35,453 nt of DNA from CAZXVW01 sp964644025 (GTDB lineage: Bacteria; Acidobacteriota; Terriglobia; Bryobacterales; Bryobacteraceae): contig CAZXVW010000021.1 of assembly GCA_964644025.1 (NCBI GenBank), positions 1 through 35,453 of the forward strand, given 5' to 3'. Shown here piece by piece: positions 25,395 through 33,883 of this stretch. Every line of letters starts with the position of its first letter. The stretch's first letter is position 1. Under the pieces are notes generated by a model. The model did not search any database and was not told the origin of the DNA. It worked only from the letters and a program-made list of their open reading frames with translations. The position numbers and the translations under genes were made by a program.

Positions 25395-26683
25395 ATCTGA
25401 TCCTGGCGATTCTGGCGGTGGCGCTCACGTTGGCGCTGGGGCTAATTTCGTTTGTCCAATTGTTGCACCTGGAAGCGTTGCGGTTCCGCGCCAGGGAACA
25501 GCCGGCGCTGGAGTTCTTCAAGGATACGCTGGAAGACCGGCTTGGGTTGAGGACTGACCAGGGCGCGCTCGCCTTTTCTCTGCTGAAGCACTTCGTCATG
25601 GTGCTCCTTGGGCTGGTGTTTTGTGGCCTGACGGCCGACGGCGGGACGCTCGATTGGAAGGCCCTGGCCGAGGCCGCCGGTGCCGGGCTGGTGGTGATGA
25701 TGACGGCGGCTCACATCGTTCCCCAGTGGTTGTATTGCAAAACGAGCGGCAAGTGGCTGCTGCCGCTGGCGCCGCCGCTCCGGCTGCTGGCCCTGGCCGT
25801 GCGGCCGCTCACCGGTTTCTTCGCCTTTTTGCGCTCACTGGCCACGCTGAACGAGACTTCCGGACCGGCGGAGACGAACGGAAATTCCTCGGAAGATCTG
25901 GAGGCGCTCATCGAGGCGGGAGCCGATGAAGGGCTGATCGAGGAGGACGACCGGAAACTGATTCAGTCTGTCGTCGAGCTCGGCGACAAAACCGTCCGCG
26001 AGGTGATGACGCCACGGCCGAACATCGTGGCCACTTCCCTGAACACCTCGATCGAGGAGTTCCGGACGCTGGCCATCAACAGTCATTTCTCCCGGATCCC
26101 GGTTTACAGGGAATCCATCGACGATATCGTCGGCTTCGTTCACGTGCGTGACATCTTGAAACTGGAGTCCGAAGAACGGGGCAAACACGAGCTGAAGGAG
26201 TTCGTCCGCCCGACGCAGTTCGTTCCGGAAACCAAGCCGGTGGCGGAACTGTTCCGCGAGATGCAGCAGGAGAACGTTCATATGGCTGTCGTGGTGGACG
26301 AGTACGGACAGACGGCCGGTATCGCCACCATGGAGGACGTAGTCGAAGAAGTCTTTGGCGAGATTCGTGATGAATACGATCCCAGTGCGGATTTGAAGGA
26401 AGAAGCCGACGGCGTGTACCTGGTTTCCGGCAGCGTCGACCTGGACCGCCTGGACGATTTGCTGGATTTCCGGCCCCGCGAGGAGACCGAATCCACCACG
26501 GTGGGAGGGTTGATTACGGAATGGCTGGGCCACGTTCCCGCCGTCGGAGAAGTGGCCGAGCAGGATGGCATCCGGATTGAGGTGACCGCCGGTGACGAGC
26601 GCCACGTCAAGCAGGTGCGCGTCTCGCGGAGCGGAACCGGCGAGTGGGATGACGGCGGGGGAAATGGAAAGAGCGAAAAATAG
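25391..26683 (+). CDS. CorC/HlyC-like CBS-domain membrane protein
   Basis: 430-residue protein with the order membrane domain, CBS pair, CorC_HlyC domain. Hydrophobic segments lie at about 1-21, 62-81, 95-112 and 122-150, consistent with a divergent CNNM/DUF21 domain. A CBS pair runs from VMTPRPNIVATS (205) to VVEEVFGEIRDE (317-328), with SRIPVY and VDEYGQTAGI visible. The C-terminal transporter-associated domain starts with VYLVSGSVDLDRLDDLL (342-358). Members of this family are linked to Mg2+/Co2+ transport. The start is GTG within GTGA at the ybeY stop. Between ybeY and era this is a common position for the family. Its end overlaps the era start by 20 bases. Confidence 0.9.
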   Translation: MNLILAILAVALTLALGLISFVQLLHLEALRFRAREQPALEFFKDTLEDRLGLRTDQGALAFSLLKHFVMVLLGLVFCGLTADGGTLDWKALAEAAGAGLVVMMTAAHIVPQWLYCKTSGKWLLPLAPPLRLLALAVRPLTGFFAFLRSLATLNETSGPAETNGNSSEDLEALIEAGADEGLIEEDDRKLIQSVVELGDKTVREVMTPRPNIVATSLNTSIEEFRTLAINSHFSRIPVYRESIDDIVGFVHVRDILKLESEERGKHELKEFVRPTQFVPETKPVAELFREMQQENVHMAVVVDEYGQTAGIATMEDVVEEVFGEIRDEYDPSADLKEEADGVYLVSGSVDLDRLDDLLDFRPREETESTTVGGLITEWLGHVPAVGEVAEQDGIRIEVTAGDERHVKQVRVSRSGTGEWDDGGGNGKSEK

Positions 26684-27572
26684 AGAGCACTTCGTCTCCG
26701 GGTTCGTGTCGATCCTGGGCCGCCCCAACGCCGGTAAGTCCACCTTGCTGAACCAGTTGTTGGGGACGAAAGTCGCCATCGTGTCCGACAAGCCGCAAAC
26801 CACCCGCACCGGGATCCAGGGCGTCTTGAACTTGCCCGGCGCGCAGGTGGTCTTCATGGACACGCCGGGAATTCACCGGCCGGACACATTGATCAATAAG
26901 AAAATGGCTCAGGACGTTGCCGCCGCCCTGGAAGGAAGGGACCTGCTCCTGTTTCTGGCCGACTGCACGCGGGGTGTTGCGCGCGAGGACGAGCAGGCAG
27001 TGGCGCTGGTTGGCCGGGCCCGGACGCCGACCTTGCTGTTGCTCAATAAGGTTGACCTTCTCAAGGATAAGGCGCGGCTGCTGCCGTTGATCGAGCAGTA
27101 TCGCGAACTCGGTGACTTCGAGGAGTTTATCCCGATCTCCGCTCTCACCGGCGACGGGGTCGACCGCGTCCGGGAAGCCATCGTCCGGCGGTTGCCGGAG
27201 GGCCCGCGCTATTTCCCCGAGGAGGAGATCACCGACCAGCCCGAACGCTTTTTTGTTTCCGAGATCATCCGGGAAAAGGTGCTGCAGGAGACCAGGTATG
27301 AGGTCCCGTACGCAGTGATGGTGCAGATTGACGCCTGGGAGCAGACGCCCCGTTTGCTACGGATCGTGGCTTCCATCTGCGTCGAGAAACCCGGCCAGAA
27401 GGCGATCATCATCGGCGCTCGGGGCGCGATGCTCAAGCGGATTGGAACGGCGGCACGGAAGGAGCTGGAATCCCTCCTCGGACAACGCATTTACCTGGAG
27501 CTGTTCGTCAAGGTCCGTGAGCGATGGCGGGAAAAGCCGGCCTACCTGGGCGAGATTGACTGGAAGAAGTAG
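26664..27572 (+). CDS. era: GTPase Era, 16S rRNA-binding ribosome assembly factor
   Basis: 302-residue Era. The GTPase domain has G1 GRPNAGKST (19-27), switch I KPQTTRTG (43-50), G3 DTPG (66-69), G4 NKVD (128-131) and G5 SAL (159-161). The C-terminal KH domain, which binds the 3' end of 16S rRNA, has GARGAMLKRIG (251-261). I chose the ATG at 26664, preceded by GGGGGAA, giving the normal 300-residue size; another ATG at 26649 is in frame and equally possible. Works with YbeY in small-subunit maturation, and the two genes sit in one co-directional group with phoH. Confidence 0.95.
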   Translation: MERAKNREHFVSGFVSILGRPNAGKSTLLNQLLGTKVAIVSDKPQTTRTGIQGVLNLPGAQVVFMDTPGIHRPDTLINKKMAQDVAAALEGRDLLLFLADCTRGVAREDEQAVALVGRARTPTLLLLNKVDLLKDKARLLPLIEQYRELGDFEEFIPISALTGDGVDRVREAIVRRLPEGPRYFPEEEITDQPERFFVSEIIREKVLQETRYEVPYAVMVQIDAWEQTPRLLRIVASICVEKPGQKAIIIGARGAMLKRIGTAARKELESLLGQRIYLELFVKVRERWREKPAYLGEIDWKK

Positions 27573-27643
27573 CTGCTGCGGGCACGAGCTGGAGCCGGAG
27601 TCCCGCGACGTTTTATGCTAGGGGGGAGAGTTAGGAAGTTAAC

Positions 27644-27934
27644 ATGCGCTGGCTGTCCTTTCTCACCGTTGTGCTGATGCTGGCGGCCTGGTCCGCTCCG
27701 CTGGCCGCTGCCCCGGAAGTCCCCGACGACGAGATCCACGACCAGGTCCGACTGAAGCTGGCCGGGGACCGCGACGTGCGGGGCACGAATATCCGGGTGG
27801 AAGTTAAGGACGGAGTGGTGACGCTTCGGGGGCGCGTCATTAACGACAAGGCAAAAAAGCGCGCCACCAAGCTGACCCGGAAGGTCAAGGGCGTGAAGAA
27901 GGTGATCAACGAGCTGACCGTTCCCCCGAAATAA
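27644..27934 (+). CDS. Secreted or periplasmic BON-domain protein
   Basis: 96-residue protein. The first 22 residues form a clear signal peptide (LSFLTVVLMLAAWSAPLAAA), with likely cleavage after AAA. The rest is a single BON domain (about 29-93) with the typical pattern: DDEIHDQVRLKL, then a Gly-x-Val-Thr-Leu-x-Gly-type core (GVVTLRGRV, 57-65), and VKGVKKVINEL near the end. BON domains are thought to bind membranes or lipids and are common in envelope stress proteins such as OsmY. ATG start with AGGAAG ahead of it. The 71-base gap after era has no terminator I can see, but this gene is probably the end of the transcript, since a hairpin follows. Confidence 0.88.
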   Translation: MRWLSFLTVVLMLAAWSAPLAAAPEVPDDEIHDQVRLKLAGDRDVRGTNIRVEVKDGVVTLRGRVINDKAKKRATKLTRKVKGVKKVINELTVPPK

Positions 27935-27980
27935 GGGGCCCGCCGGTGTTTTCCCCGGACGGGCCCGCCGGTCTTTATTC
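27935..27980 (+). terminator. Probable terminator hairpin after the BON gene
   Basis: GGCCCGCCGG (27937-27946) pairs with CCGGACGGGCC (27955-27965) with one bulged A and an eight-base loop, and a T-rich stretch TCTTTATT follows after a short spacer. It lies between two convergent genes. GGGCCCGCCGG also occurs twice as a direct repeat here. Confidence 0.5.
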
Positions 27981-28027
27981 CGCCGCGCGCCCGCGTGTCG
28001 GGCCGGGTTCGCGGCGCTCGTTTCGTC

Positions 28028-29305
28028 TCAGACTTTTTCCGGGACCACGTACGGCGGGCGGTAGTTCCGCGTGAGCATTTTGTTGGCTTCCTCATCGTGC
28101 GGAAAGCGCTCGGTGGCGGGGTCGAACTCCAGCACGCGCCCCAACCGGTACGCGATGTTGCCCAGATGGGCCAAACCGGAGGCCAGATGGGCAGTCTCCA
28201 CCGGGCCGTTCTGGTCGGAGGTCTTGCGGCTGCGGACGGCCTTGATGAAGTTGGCGTAGTGATCGCCGCCTTCCTTACGCGCCGGGCCTTTCTCCCGCTT
28301 CTGCCCCAGGAAGACGGCATAGCCGTTGTAGTGGTAAATCATCATGTAGCCCTCGTCGCCGTAGAAAATGTTGCCCACGCCGACCTCGTCCTCCTGGTTG
28401 GTGCACCAGGGCCGGACTTCGAACTCGATCATCTTTCTCTCTTCCGGGTAGTAGTAACTTGAGGAGAGCACCTCGGGCGTTTCCTTGTCGTCATTCCATA
28501 GGAACTTGCCGCCCATGGCGGTGATCCGGGTGGGGAACTTGTTCACGCCCAGCCCCCACATGCACATGTCGGTCTCGTGAATGCCCTGGTTACCGACGTC
28601 GCCGTTGCCGTAATCCCAGTGCCAGTGCCAGTTGTAGTGGACGTAGCGGCGGGAGAACTGGCGCTTCTGTGCCGGGCCTTGCCAGATGTCCCAGTTCAAA
28701 TAAGGCGGAACCGGCTCCGGCCCCTTGTGCCCGATCGAGGGACGCCAGCGGAATACGAGCCCACGGGCCATGTAGACCTTTCCGATCACGCCCTTGCGCA
28801 GCAGCCCGACAGCTTCTTGCAATGCGGCGGAGCTCCGGAGCTGCACTCCGTGCTGGACAATGCGCTTGTACTTGTGTGCAGCTTCGATCAGCTTCCGGCC
28901 CTCGTAGATGTTATGAGTACCGGGCTTCTCCACGTAGACGTCCTTGCCCGCCTGGCAGGCCCAGATGGCCGCCAGCGAGTGCCAATGGTTCGGCGTCGCA
29001 ATGCTGACCGCATCGATGTCTTTGCGGTCGAAAATCTTGCGAAGATCCTGTTCCAGGTCGAATTTCTTGTTGTATTTCTTTCCGAACTCCGCGGCGCGCT
29101 CCTCCAGGACCTGGCGGTCGGGATCGCACAACGCCACGACCTCGACGTTGGGCAGGGGCTGGAAACCATTGATGTGGCTCTTGCCCCGGCCGTGCACGCC
29201 AAGGACGGCAAGCCGGATCGTGTCGTTGGCGGAGGCTCGCCGGGCGGCCACGTGGGCGGCGGCCACGCCTCCGGCGGTCATCAGAAAGTGTCTGCGGCTG
29301 CTCAT
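28028..29305 (-). CDS. Gfo/Idh/MocA-family oxidoreductase with twin-arginine signal
   Basis: 425-residue NAD(P)-dependent oxidoreductase of the Gfo/Idh/MocA type. The N-terminus MSSRRHFLMTAGGVAAAHVAARRASA is a twin-arginine export signal, so the folded holoenzyme probably acts in the periplasm. The Rossmann fold shows IRLAVLGVHGRG (30-41) and the alternating VVALCDPD (56-63). The dinucleotide site has EKPGTHN (126-132), and GDVGNQGIHETDM (235-247) carries the likely catalytic His. ATG at 29305 with AGGAG six bases upstream; a longer in-frame reading would remove the signal from the N-terminus. Usual substrates are sugars or sugar acids; none can be named here. It stands alone and is divergent from the CHAD genes. 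Confidence 0.92.
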   Translation of the reverse strand: MSSRRHFLMTAGGVAAAHVAARRASANDTIRLAVLGVHGRGKSHINGFQPLPNVEVVALCDPDRQVLEERAAEFGKKYNKKFDLEQDLRKIFDRKDIDAVSIATPNHWHSLAAIWACQAGKDVYVEKPGTHNIYEGRKLIEAAHKYKRIVQHGVQLRSSAALQEAVGLLRKGVIGKVYMARGLVFRWRPSIGHKGPEPVPPYLNWDIWQGPAQKRQFSRRYVHYNWHWHWDYGNGDVGNQGIHETDMCMWGLGVNKFPTRITAMGGKFLWNDDKETPEVLSSSYYYPEERKMIEFEVRPWCTNQEDEVGVGNIFYGDEGYMMIYHYNGYAVFLGQKREKGPARKEGGDHYANFIKAVRSRKTSDQNGPVETAHLASGLAHLGNIAYRLGRVLEFDPATERFPHDEEANKMLTRNYRPPYVVPEKV

Positions 29306-29334
29306 GATTGCTCCTAAAAGTGATTTGTGTTTTG

Positions 29335-29343
29335 ATTTTATCA
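29335..29343 (-). promoter_or_regulatory. Possible extended -10 for the Gfo/Idh/MocA gene
   Basis: On the minus strand TGATAAAAT is a TGn-extended -10 (TAAAAT, 5/6). It gives a start near 29328 and a short leader containing AGGAG. No -35 match is seen. Confidence 0.4.
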
Positions 29344-29458
29344 GTCCGGGATCACCCGTTGCGGGACCGGCGCTGACCTGAGGGTGGTTCCTTGCCCCGC
29401 GGCCTGCCTTGCGCGGCGGAGCGCGTTGGCGCTCGGGAGGGCGTCGAGCTAGAGTGGT

Positions 29459-29905
29459 ATGGAGCAGGAGGAGGACTTGGCGATCGATCCCGATGTTCTG
29501 CACTATGCTAACGAGCAGATCTCAGCCCGCCTCGGCACGCTCGTCTACCAGGTGCATGCGGCGGCGGCCCAACCGAAGGCGGACACCATTCACGATCTGA
29601 GGGTCGCCATCCGCCGCTTCTTGCAAAGCCTGGAGGTGTTTTCCTCTTTGCTGCCGAAACCGGCGGTGAAGAAGATCCGCAAGCGCCTGCGGCGCATCCT
29701 GAACCTGAGCGCCGCGATCCGTGACCGCGACATCGCCCTCGAACTCCTCTCCGAGGCCGGATTGGGCAAGAAAGAGCCCCTGTGCAGGAGCGTTGTGGCT
29801 GACCGGCGCGCGGCGGAAGACGCGCTGGCGCGGAGAGTGAAGCGCTTGCACAGCTCGGACTTCTCGGCCAAGTGGCGCGCGGCGCTGGAGATCAACCGGC
29901 CATGA
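29459..29905 (+). CDS. CHAD-domain protein, N-terminal half
   Basis: 148-residue basic helical protein matching only the first half of a CHAD domain. The landmark is HDLRVAIRR (45-53), followed by FLQSLEVFSSLLP, KKIRKRLRRILNLSAAIRDRDI and ELLSEAGL. CHAD proteins bind inorganic polyphosphate through the conserved His and basic residues and are normally about 250-320 residues with two such repeats. This gene stops at TGA 29903-29905, sharing ATGA with the ATG of the next gene, which carries the second half. Start: ATG 29459 has a weak ribosome site, whereas TTG 29477 is preceded by AGGAGGAGG at five bases, so the true start may be the latter. Upstream is the divergent oxidoreductase. Confidence 0.8.
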   Translation: MEQEEDLAIDPDVLHYANEQISARLGTLVYQVHAAAAQPKADTIHDLRVAIRRFLQSLEVFSSLLPKPAVKKIRKRLRRILNLSAAIRDRDIALELLSEAGLGKKEPLCRSVVADRRAAEDALARRVKRLHSSDFSAKWRAALEINRP

Positions 29906-30396
29906 AGCAACGCACACCGATCCGTTGGGATGCCGGCAAGAGCGTCGTGGAAAACGTCCGGGAAGTGCTTCCTCCAATGGCGCGGGAATTGTTCGCGCAA
30001 GGCCGCCGGGCGGCCAGCGGCAAAGTAAAGAGCAAGAAACTGCACGAGCTTCGCCTCCAGGCCAAGCGGTTCCGCTACACCCTGGAGCTTTTTCAGCCGC
30101 TGTTCGGCCCAGCCATGACCGACCGCATCGGCCGGCTGCGCCGTCTCCAGCAGCGGCTGGGCGCCATCAGCGATTGCGTTGCCACCCGGAACCTGCTCAA
30201 GGACCTGAGCGGGAAGAAAACGGCGAAGGCGAAAGAGGTCTTTGCCTGGCTTGAGCGCCGGGAGCAGGAAAAGATTCGTCAGTTCCTCACTTACTGGCAC
30301 CAGACGTTTGACCTCCCCGGCGAGGAGGAGCGGTGGGTGAGCTACCTTCGCCGTTACGCCGGCCGGCGGCGGCGTCCCGGACCGCCGCCCGGTTGA
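29902..30396 (+). CDS. CHAD-domain protein, C-terminal half
   Basis: 164-residue basic protein matching the second half of a CHAD domain. HELRLQAKRFRYTLELF (48-64) aligns with HDLRVAIRRFLQSLEVF of the preceding gene, and IGRLRRLQQRLGAISDC aligns with the neighbour's RKRLRRILNLSAAIRDRD. The ATG overlaps the upstream stop as ATGA, pointing to coupled translation of two halves that would assemble into one four-helix-repeat domain. The first ten residues are not well conserved. The tail is Arg- and Pro-rich (about 151-164). A single programmed or sequencing frameshift joining both halves is the main alternative. Confidence 0.8.
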   Translation: MKQRTPIRWDAGKSVVENVREVLPPMARELFAQGRRAASGKVKSKKLHELRLQAKRFRYTLELFQPLFGPAMTDRIGRLRRLQQRLGAISDCVATRNLLKDLSGKKTAKAKEVFAWLERREQEKIRQFLTYWHQTFDLPGEEERWVSYLRRYAGRRRRPGPPPG

Positions 30397-30418
30397 TCCA
30401 CACGCTGGCCGGGCGGAG

Positions 30419-30432
30419 GGATTCGCTATACT
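30419..30432 (+). promoter_or_regulatory. Promoter -10 region for the PpiD-like gene
   Basis: TATACT at 30427-30432 (5/6 to the -10 consensus) is preceded by GGATTCGC; the 14-base block differs in two bases from the block ending at 23712 before phoH. No convincing -35. AGGAGA follows 25 bases later, nine bases before the ATG. Confidence 0.45.
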
Positions 30433-30471
30433 AAACAAGAGCAGTCCGTCTTAACATAGGAGATTCTTTCC

Positions 30472-32400
30472 ATGTTTGATCTTTTCCGCAGCCGGGCAAA
30501 AGCCGTCCGGTACCTGCTTGGGGCGCTCTTGATCGTGGTGGCCATCTCGATGGTCGTGACCCTGATTCCGGGGTTCGTCGGCGCCGGCTACGGGTCGGAG
30601 AACGTCATCGCCGAAATCGGCGACGAAGCCTTGACCACCCGCGAGGTTCAGGCCAACATTCAGCAGCAGTTGCGCAACAAGGCTTTCTCCCGCGAGATGG
30701 CCGGCATGTACGTGCCGCTCATCATCAACCAGATGATCGCCGACCGGGCTGTCGCTTATCAGGCCGAGCGGCTGGGCTTTGAGGTCACCGACGCCGATGT
30801 CGCCCAGGCTGTCCGCTCCCTGATTCCGGACTTGTACCAGAACGGCCAGTTTGTCGGGCAGGCCGCTTACTCCCGCTACCTGCAGCAGATGAATCTCACC
30901 ATTCCCGAATTCGAGAGCAACGTGCGCAAGCAAATGCTGTTGCTGGCGCTGACTAACCTGGCGCTCGAGGGTGAGGTGGTGACCGATGAAGAGATTGAAC
31001 GTGAATACCGGTTGAAGAACGAAAAGATCCAGGTGGACTACATCAGCCTCTCGCCCGCCGATTTCCGCTCGAAAGTGAAAGTGACCGAGAAGGAGATGCG
31101 GGACTATTACGAGCAGAACAAATCCACCTTCCGGGTGGGCGAGAAGCGCGACGCGCGGATCCTGGTGGTGGAGCAAAGCAAGGTCGCCGACTCGGTCACG
31201 GTGCCTGAGGAGGAGCTGCGGCGCGTCTATCGGTCTTCTCCGGATCGTTTTCGCCTGCCGGACCGGGTAAAGGTCCGCCACATCCTGCTGAAGACCATGA
31301 ACAAGTCCCCGGACGAGGTCAAGCAGATCCGGGCCAAGGCTGAGGACATTCTCAAACAGATTAAAGCGGGCGCGGATTTCGCCGAACTGGCGAAGAAGTA
31401 CTCCGAGGATACGGGCACGGCGTCCCAGGGGGGCGACCTCGGCTGGATCGCGCGCGGGCAAACAGTCAAGAATTTCGAAAACGCGGCGTTCACGTTGAAG
31501 CCGGGCCAGATCAGCGACGTGATTTCTACCGAGTACGGGTTTCACATCATCCAGGTACTGGAGAAGGAACGAGCCCGGGTAAAGCCGTTCGCTGAAGTTA
31601 AGGACGAATTGGCTCAAGAGCGGAAGAAGCAGTTGATTTACGACCGGATGCAAGAACTCGCCGACGAGGCCCACGCGGAACTGTTGAAGAACCCGGCCCA
31701 GGCGGACCAGGTCGCCAGCAAACTCGGCCTCACCGTTTACAAGGTGGAGAAGGTTGGCGCCGGTGATCCGATCCCGGAAGTCGGGGCGAGCGCCGATATG
31801 CAGGATGCGATTTATTCGCTCCCCAAAGGGGGTGTGACCCAGGTCATGCAGTTGGGGGCTGACCGCCTTGGCATTGCCACGGTAACGGAGATCTATCCGG
31901 CGCGGCAGGCTGAATACTCGGAAGTGGCCGACAGCATCCGCGAGCGCCTGGTGGCCCAAAAGGCGCAGAAGATGCTTGACGAGAAGAAGAAGGAACTCGA
32001 AAAGCTGGTGAAGGCTCCGGGGATGACCCTCCGCGAACTGGCCCGCCGTCTCGGCCGCAAGATCAAGTCCAGTCCGCCGTTTTCCCGAGGAGGTAACGTC
32101 GAGGGCCTCGGGGCTGCTATCTACATGAGACAGGCGTTCGATGAGCCGGTCGGCGCGCTCGTGGGCCCGTTGACGGCCATGGGCGAGATCATCGTTTGCA
32201 GCGTGACCAAGAAGTTTCCCGCCGATATGACGAAGCTGGCTGAAGAGAGAGCCAAGATTGCCAACCAGATCAAGTCCCAGAAAGCGCAAGAGCGCCGCGA
32301 GCTGTTGGCCGACGGAATCCTGACCCAATTGATTAACGAGGGAAAGGTCAAGATCAACCAGCGCGTCATTGATCGCTTGGTTTCGGCTTACCGGAGTTGA
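30472..32400 (+). CDS. PpiD/SurA-like parvulin peptidyl-prolyl isomerase, membrane anchored
   Basis: 642-residue envelope chaperone. An N-terminal membrane anchor (about 13-33) places the rest in the periplasm. A SurA_N/PpiD_N helical region (about 42-200) contains IAEIGDEALTTREVQ and the long chaperone helices. A parvulin rotamase domain (about 265-365) has VKVRHILLKT, ADFAELAKKYSED, GGDLGWIARGQ and the terminal YGFHIIQVLEK. A second, degenerate parvulin-like and helical region follows to the end. PpiD is about 620 residues with this order, so the size fits. Strong ribosome site AGGAGA before the ATG. Its last 35 bases overlap the 3' end of the convergent S41 protease gene. Confidence 0.9.
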   Translation: MFDLFRSRAKAVRYLLGALLIVVAISMVVTLIPGFVGAGYGSENVIAEIGDEALTTREVQANIQQQLRNKAFSREMAGMYVPLIINQMIADRAVAYQAERLGFEVTDADVAQAVRSLIPDLYQNGQFVGQAAYSRYLQQMNLTIPEFESNVRKQMLLLALTNLALEGEVVTDEEIEREYRLKNEKIQVDYISLSPADFRSKVKVTEKEMRDYYEQNKSTFRVGEKRDARILVVEQSKVADSVTVPEEELRRVYRSSPDRFRLPDRVKVRHILLKTMNKSPDEVKQIRAKAEDILKQIKAGADFAELAKKYSEDTGTASQGGDLGWIARGQTVKNFENAAFTLKPGQISDVISTEYGFHIIQVLEKERARVKPFAEVKDELAQERKKQLIYDRMQELADEAHAELLKNPAQADQVASKLGLTVYKVEKVGAGDPIPEVGASADMQDAIYSLPKGGVTQVMQLGADRLGIATVTEIYPARQAEYSEVADSIRERLVAQKAQKMLDEKKKELEKLVKAPGMTLRELARRLGRKIKSSPPFSRGGNVEGLGAAIYMRQAFDEPVGALVGPLTAMGEIIVCSVTKKFPADMTKLAEERAKIANQIKSQKAQERRELLADGILTQLINEGKVKINQRVIDRLVSAYRS

Positions 32401-33877
32401 ACCGGTCACGCAAAGCCGCAAGAGCTTTGTGCACCTGGGGATCCCGCTCCAGTTCCACCTCATCGCCTCGCGCCACACCCAGCGACTGGTAGAAGATCTC
32501 CTGCTTGAGCCGGCTCCGGATCCATTCCCGCTCGGTGGACCATTCCGCCACGCCGGGCTGGATCCCACGCTGCGCCAGGTAAACCTGGAAGTCGTCGAGC
32601 AGGGAGTCGCTCACCTGGAAATCGCCGGTTACGGTACCGAGCTTGCGCAGGGTCTCCGTGGCAAACGAGGTGAACGAGGCACTGGCATCCAGCACCATCC
32701 GCAAGCGGGTCATCGGCTCCGGGTGGACCACGACGTCGGGATGAATGCCGCCTCTCCCGCGCACCGGCCGCCCGGAATCGGTGTGGTAATCCTCCGCAGC
32801 AGCGGAGCGCCTCGGGGGTGGGACATCATGGAGCTGCCCGGCGGGCAGCGGTTTCTGGATGGAACGGCCGCTCGGTGTGTAATAGAAAGCCGTGGTTAAG
32901 GCCAGCCCGGCGCCGTCGGAAAGGGGAAAGACGCTCTGCACGAGGCCTTTACCGAAGCTGGGCACGCCGACAATGACCGCCCGGTCGTGGTCCTGGAGGG
33001 CCCCGGCGACGATTTCCGAAGCACTCGCGCTGCGTTCGTTCACCAGGACAGCCATCGGAAACCGGTACGGGCGGGCGTTATCCGGCACCTTCAATTCCTC
33101 GGTCTTGCCCTGCCGGCCCCGGACGCTCACCAACACCTTTCCCGGCTCCAGGAACAGCGCGGCCGTGGCAAGCGCCGCCGCCATCAAGCCGCCAGGGTTG
33201 TTGCGCAAGTCCAGCACCAGCGCTTTCAGGTTGTCCCCGCCAAGATCCTCGATTGCCTGCCGGATCAACTGGCCGGTATTGGCTTCGAAGCTGGTGGCCC
33301 TGACGTAGCCCACTCCGGCCCGCAAGAAACATTTCAGATCCACGCTGGGAGCCTGGACCTCGGCTGGTATCATCACGAACTGCAGCAGCTTGGCGCTGCC
33401 CGGCCGGCGCACATCGAGCTTGACCCGCCGCCGGCGGGACTGTCCCAACAAGCTGACCAGTTGTTCAACGCCCAGCCGGTCCAGCCGAATCCCGTTGACC
33501 GCCAGGATTTCATCGCCCGGCTCGATGCCGGAACGCGCCGAAGGTGTTCCGGGAAGCGTCTGTAGCACGATCACGCGGCCCGGCAGGATGGAAACGACGC
33601 TGCCGAAGCCTTTCTGCGTGGCTTTCTCGAGTTCCTTGAGCTGGGCAAACTGATCCGGATCGAAGAATACGGAATGCGGATCGAGGCGCTTGAGCATCCC
33701 CGGGATCGCGCCGCCGTAGATGGCTTTGTAGGAATCCACCGGGTCAGCCGCCTCTTGTTCCACCACCGAATACACTTCCGTGAAGCGTTTCAATTCCGCT
33801 TGCACGTCAGGCCAGACCTCAGCGGCGGGCTGGGCGGCGAATAGTAGCAGTAGCAGCGCGGGAGCGATGGCTAGCAA
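32366..33877 (-). CDS. C-terminal processing peptidase (S41, PDZ domain)
   Basis: 503-residue carboxyl-terminal processing protease. A signal peptide (LAIAPALLLLLFAAQPAAE) is followed by an N-terminal helical part, a PDZ domain (about 88-172, with PGTPSARSGIEPGDEILAVNG), and the S41 catalytic core. The core has VLDLRNNPGG (221-230), then Ser285 in ERSASASEIV and Lys310 in SFGKG; the 25-residue spacing equals that of the E. coli Prc dyad S452/K477. The tail (385-503) resembles the C-terminal helical part of CtpA proteins. Start: TTG, because an in-frame TAG lies just upstream and the signal peptide begins here; the ribosome site is weak. It probably acts in the envelope, next to a PpiD-like foldase gene. 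A TACACT -10-like word lies 11 bases upstream. Confidence 0.93.
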   Translation of the reverse strand: MLAIAPALLLLLFAAQPAAEVWPDVQAELKRFTEVYSVVEQEAADPVDSYKAIYGGAIPGMLKRLDPHSVFFDPDQFAQLKELEKATQKGFGSVVSILPGRVIVLQTLPGTPSARSGIEPGDEILAVNGIRLDRLGVEQLVSLLGQSRRRRVKLDVRRPGSAKLLQFVMIPAEVQAPSVDLKCFLRAGVGYVRATSFEANTGQLIRQAIEDLGGDNLKALVLDLRNNPGGLMAAALATAALFLEPGKVLVSVRGRQGKTEELKVPDNARPYRFPMAVLVNERSASASEIVAGALQDHDRAVIVGVPSFGKGLVQSVFPLSDGAGLALTTAFYYTPSGRSIQKPLPAGQLHDVPPPRRSAAAEDYHTDSGRPVRGRGGIHPDVVVHPEPMTRLRMVLDASASFTSFATETLRKLGTVTGDFQVSDSLLDDFQVYLAQRGIQPGVAEWSTEREWIRSRLKQEIFYQSLGVARGDEVELERDPQVHKALAALRDRFNSGKPKPSDQ

Positions 33878-33883
33878 CCTCTA

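Noticed and set aside
30451..32568. A minus-strand open frame of about 705 codons opposite the PpiD-like gene
   Set aside because: Shadow of a gene with clear anchor, parvulin domain, promoter and ribosome site.
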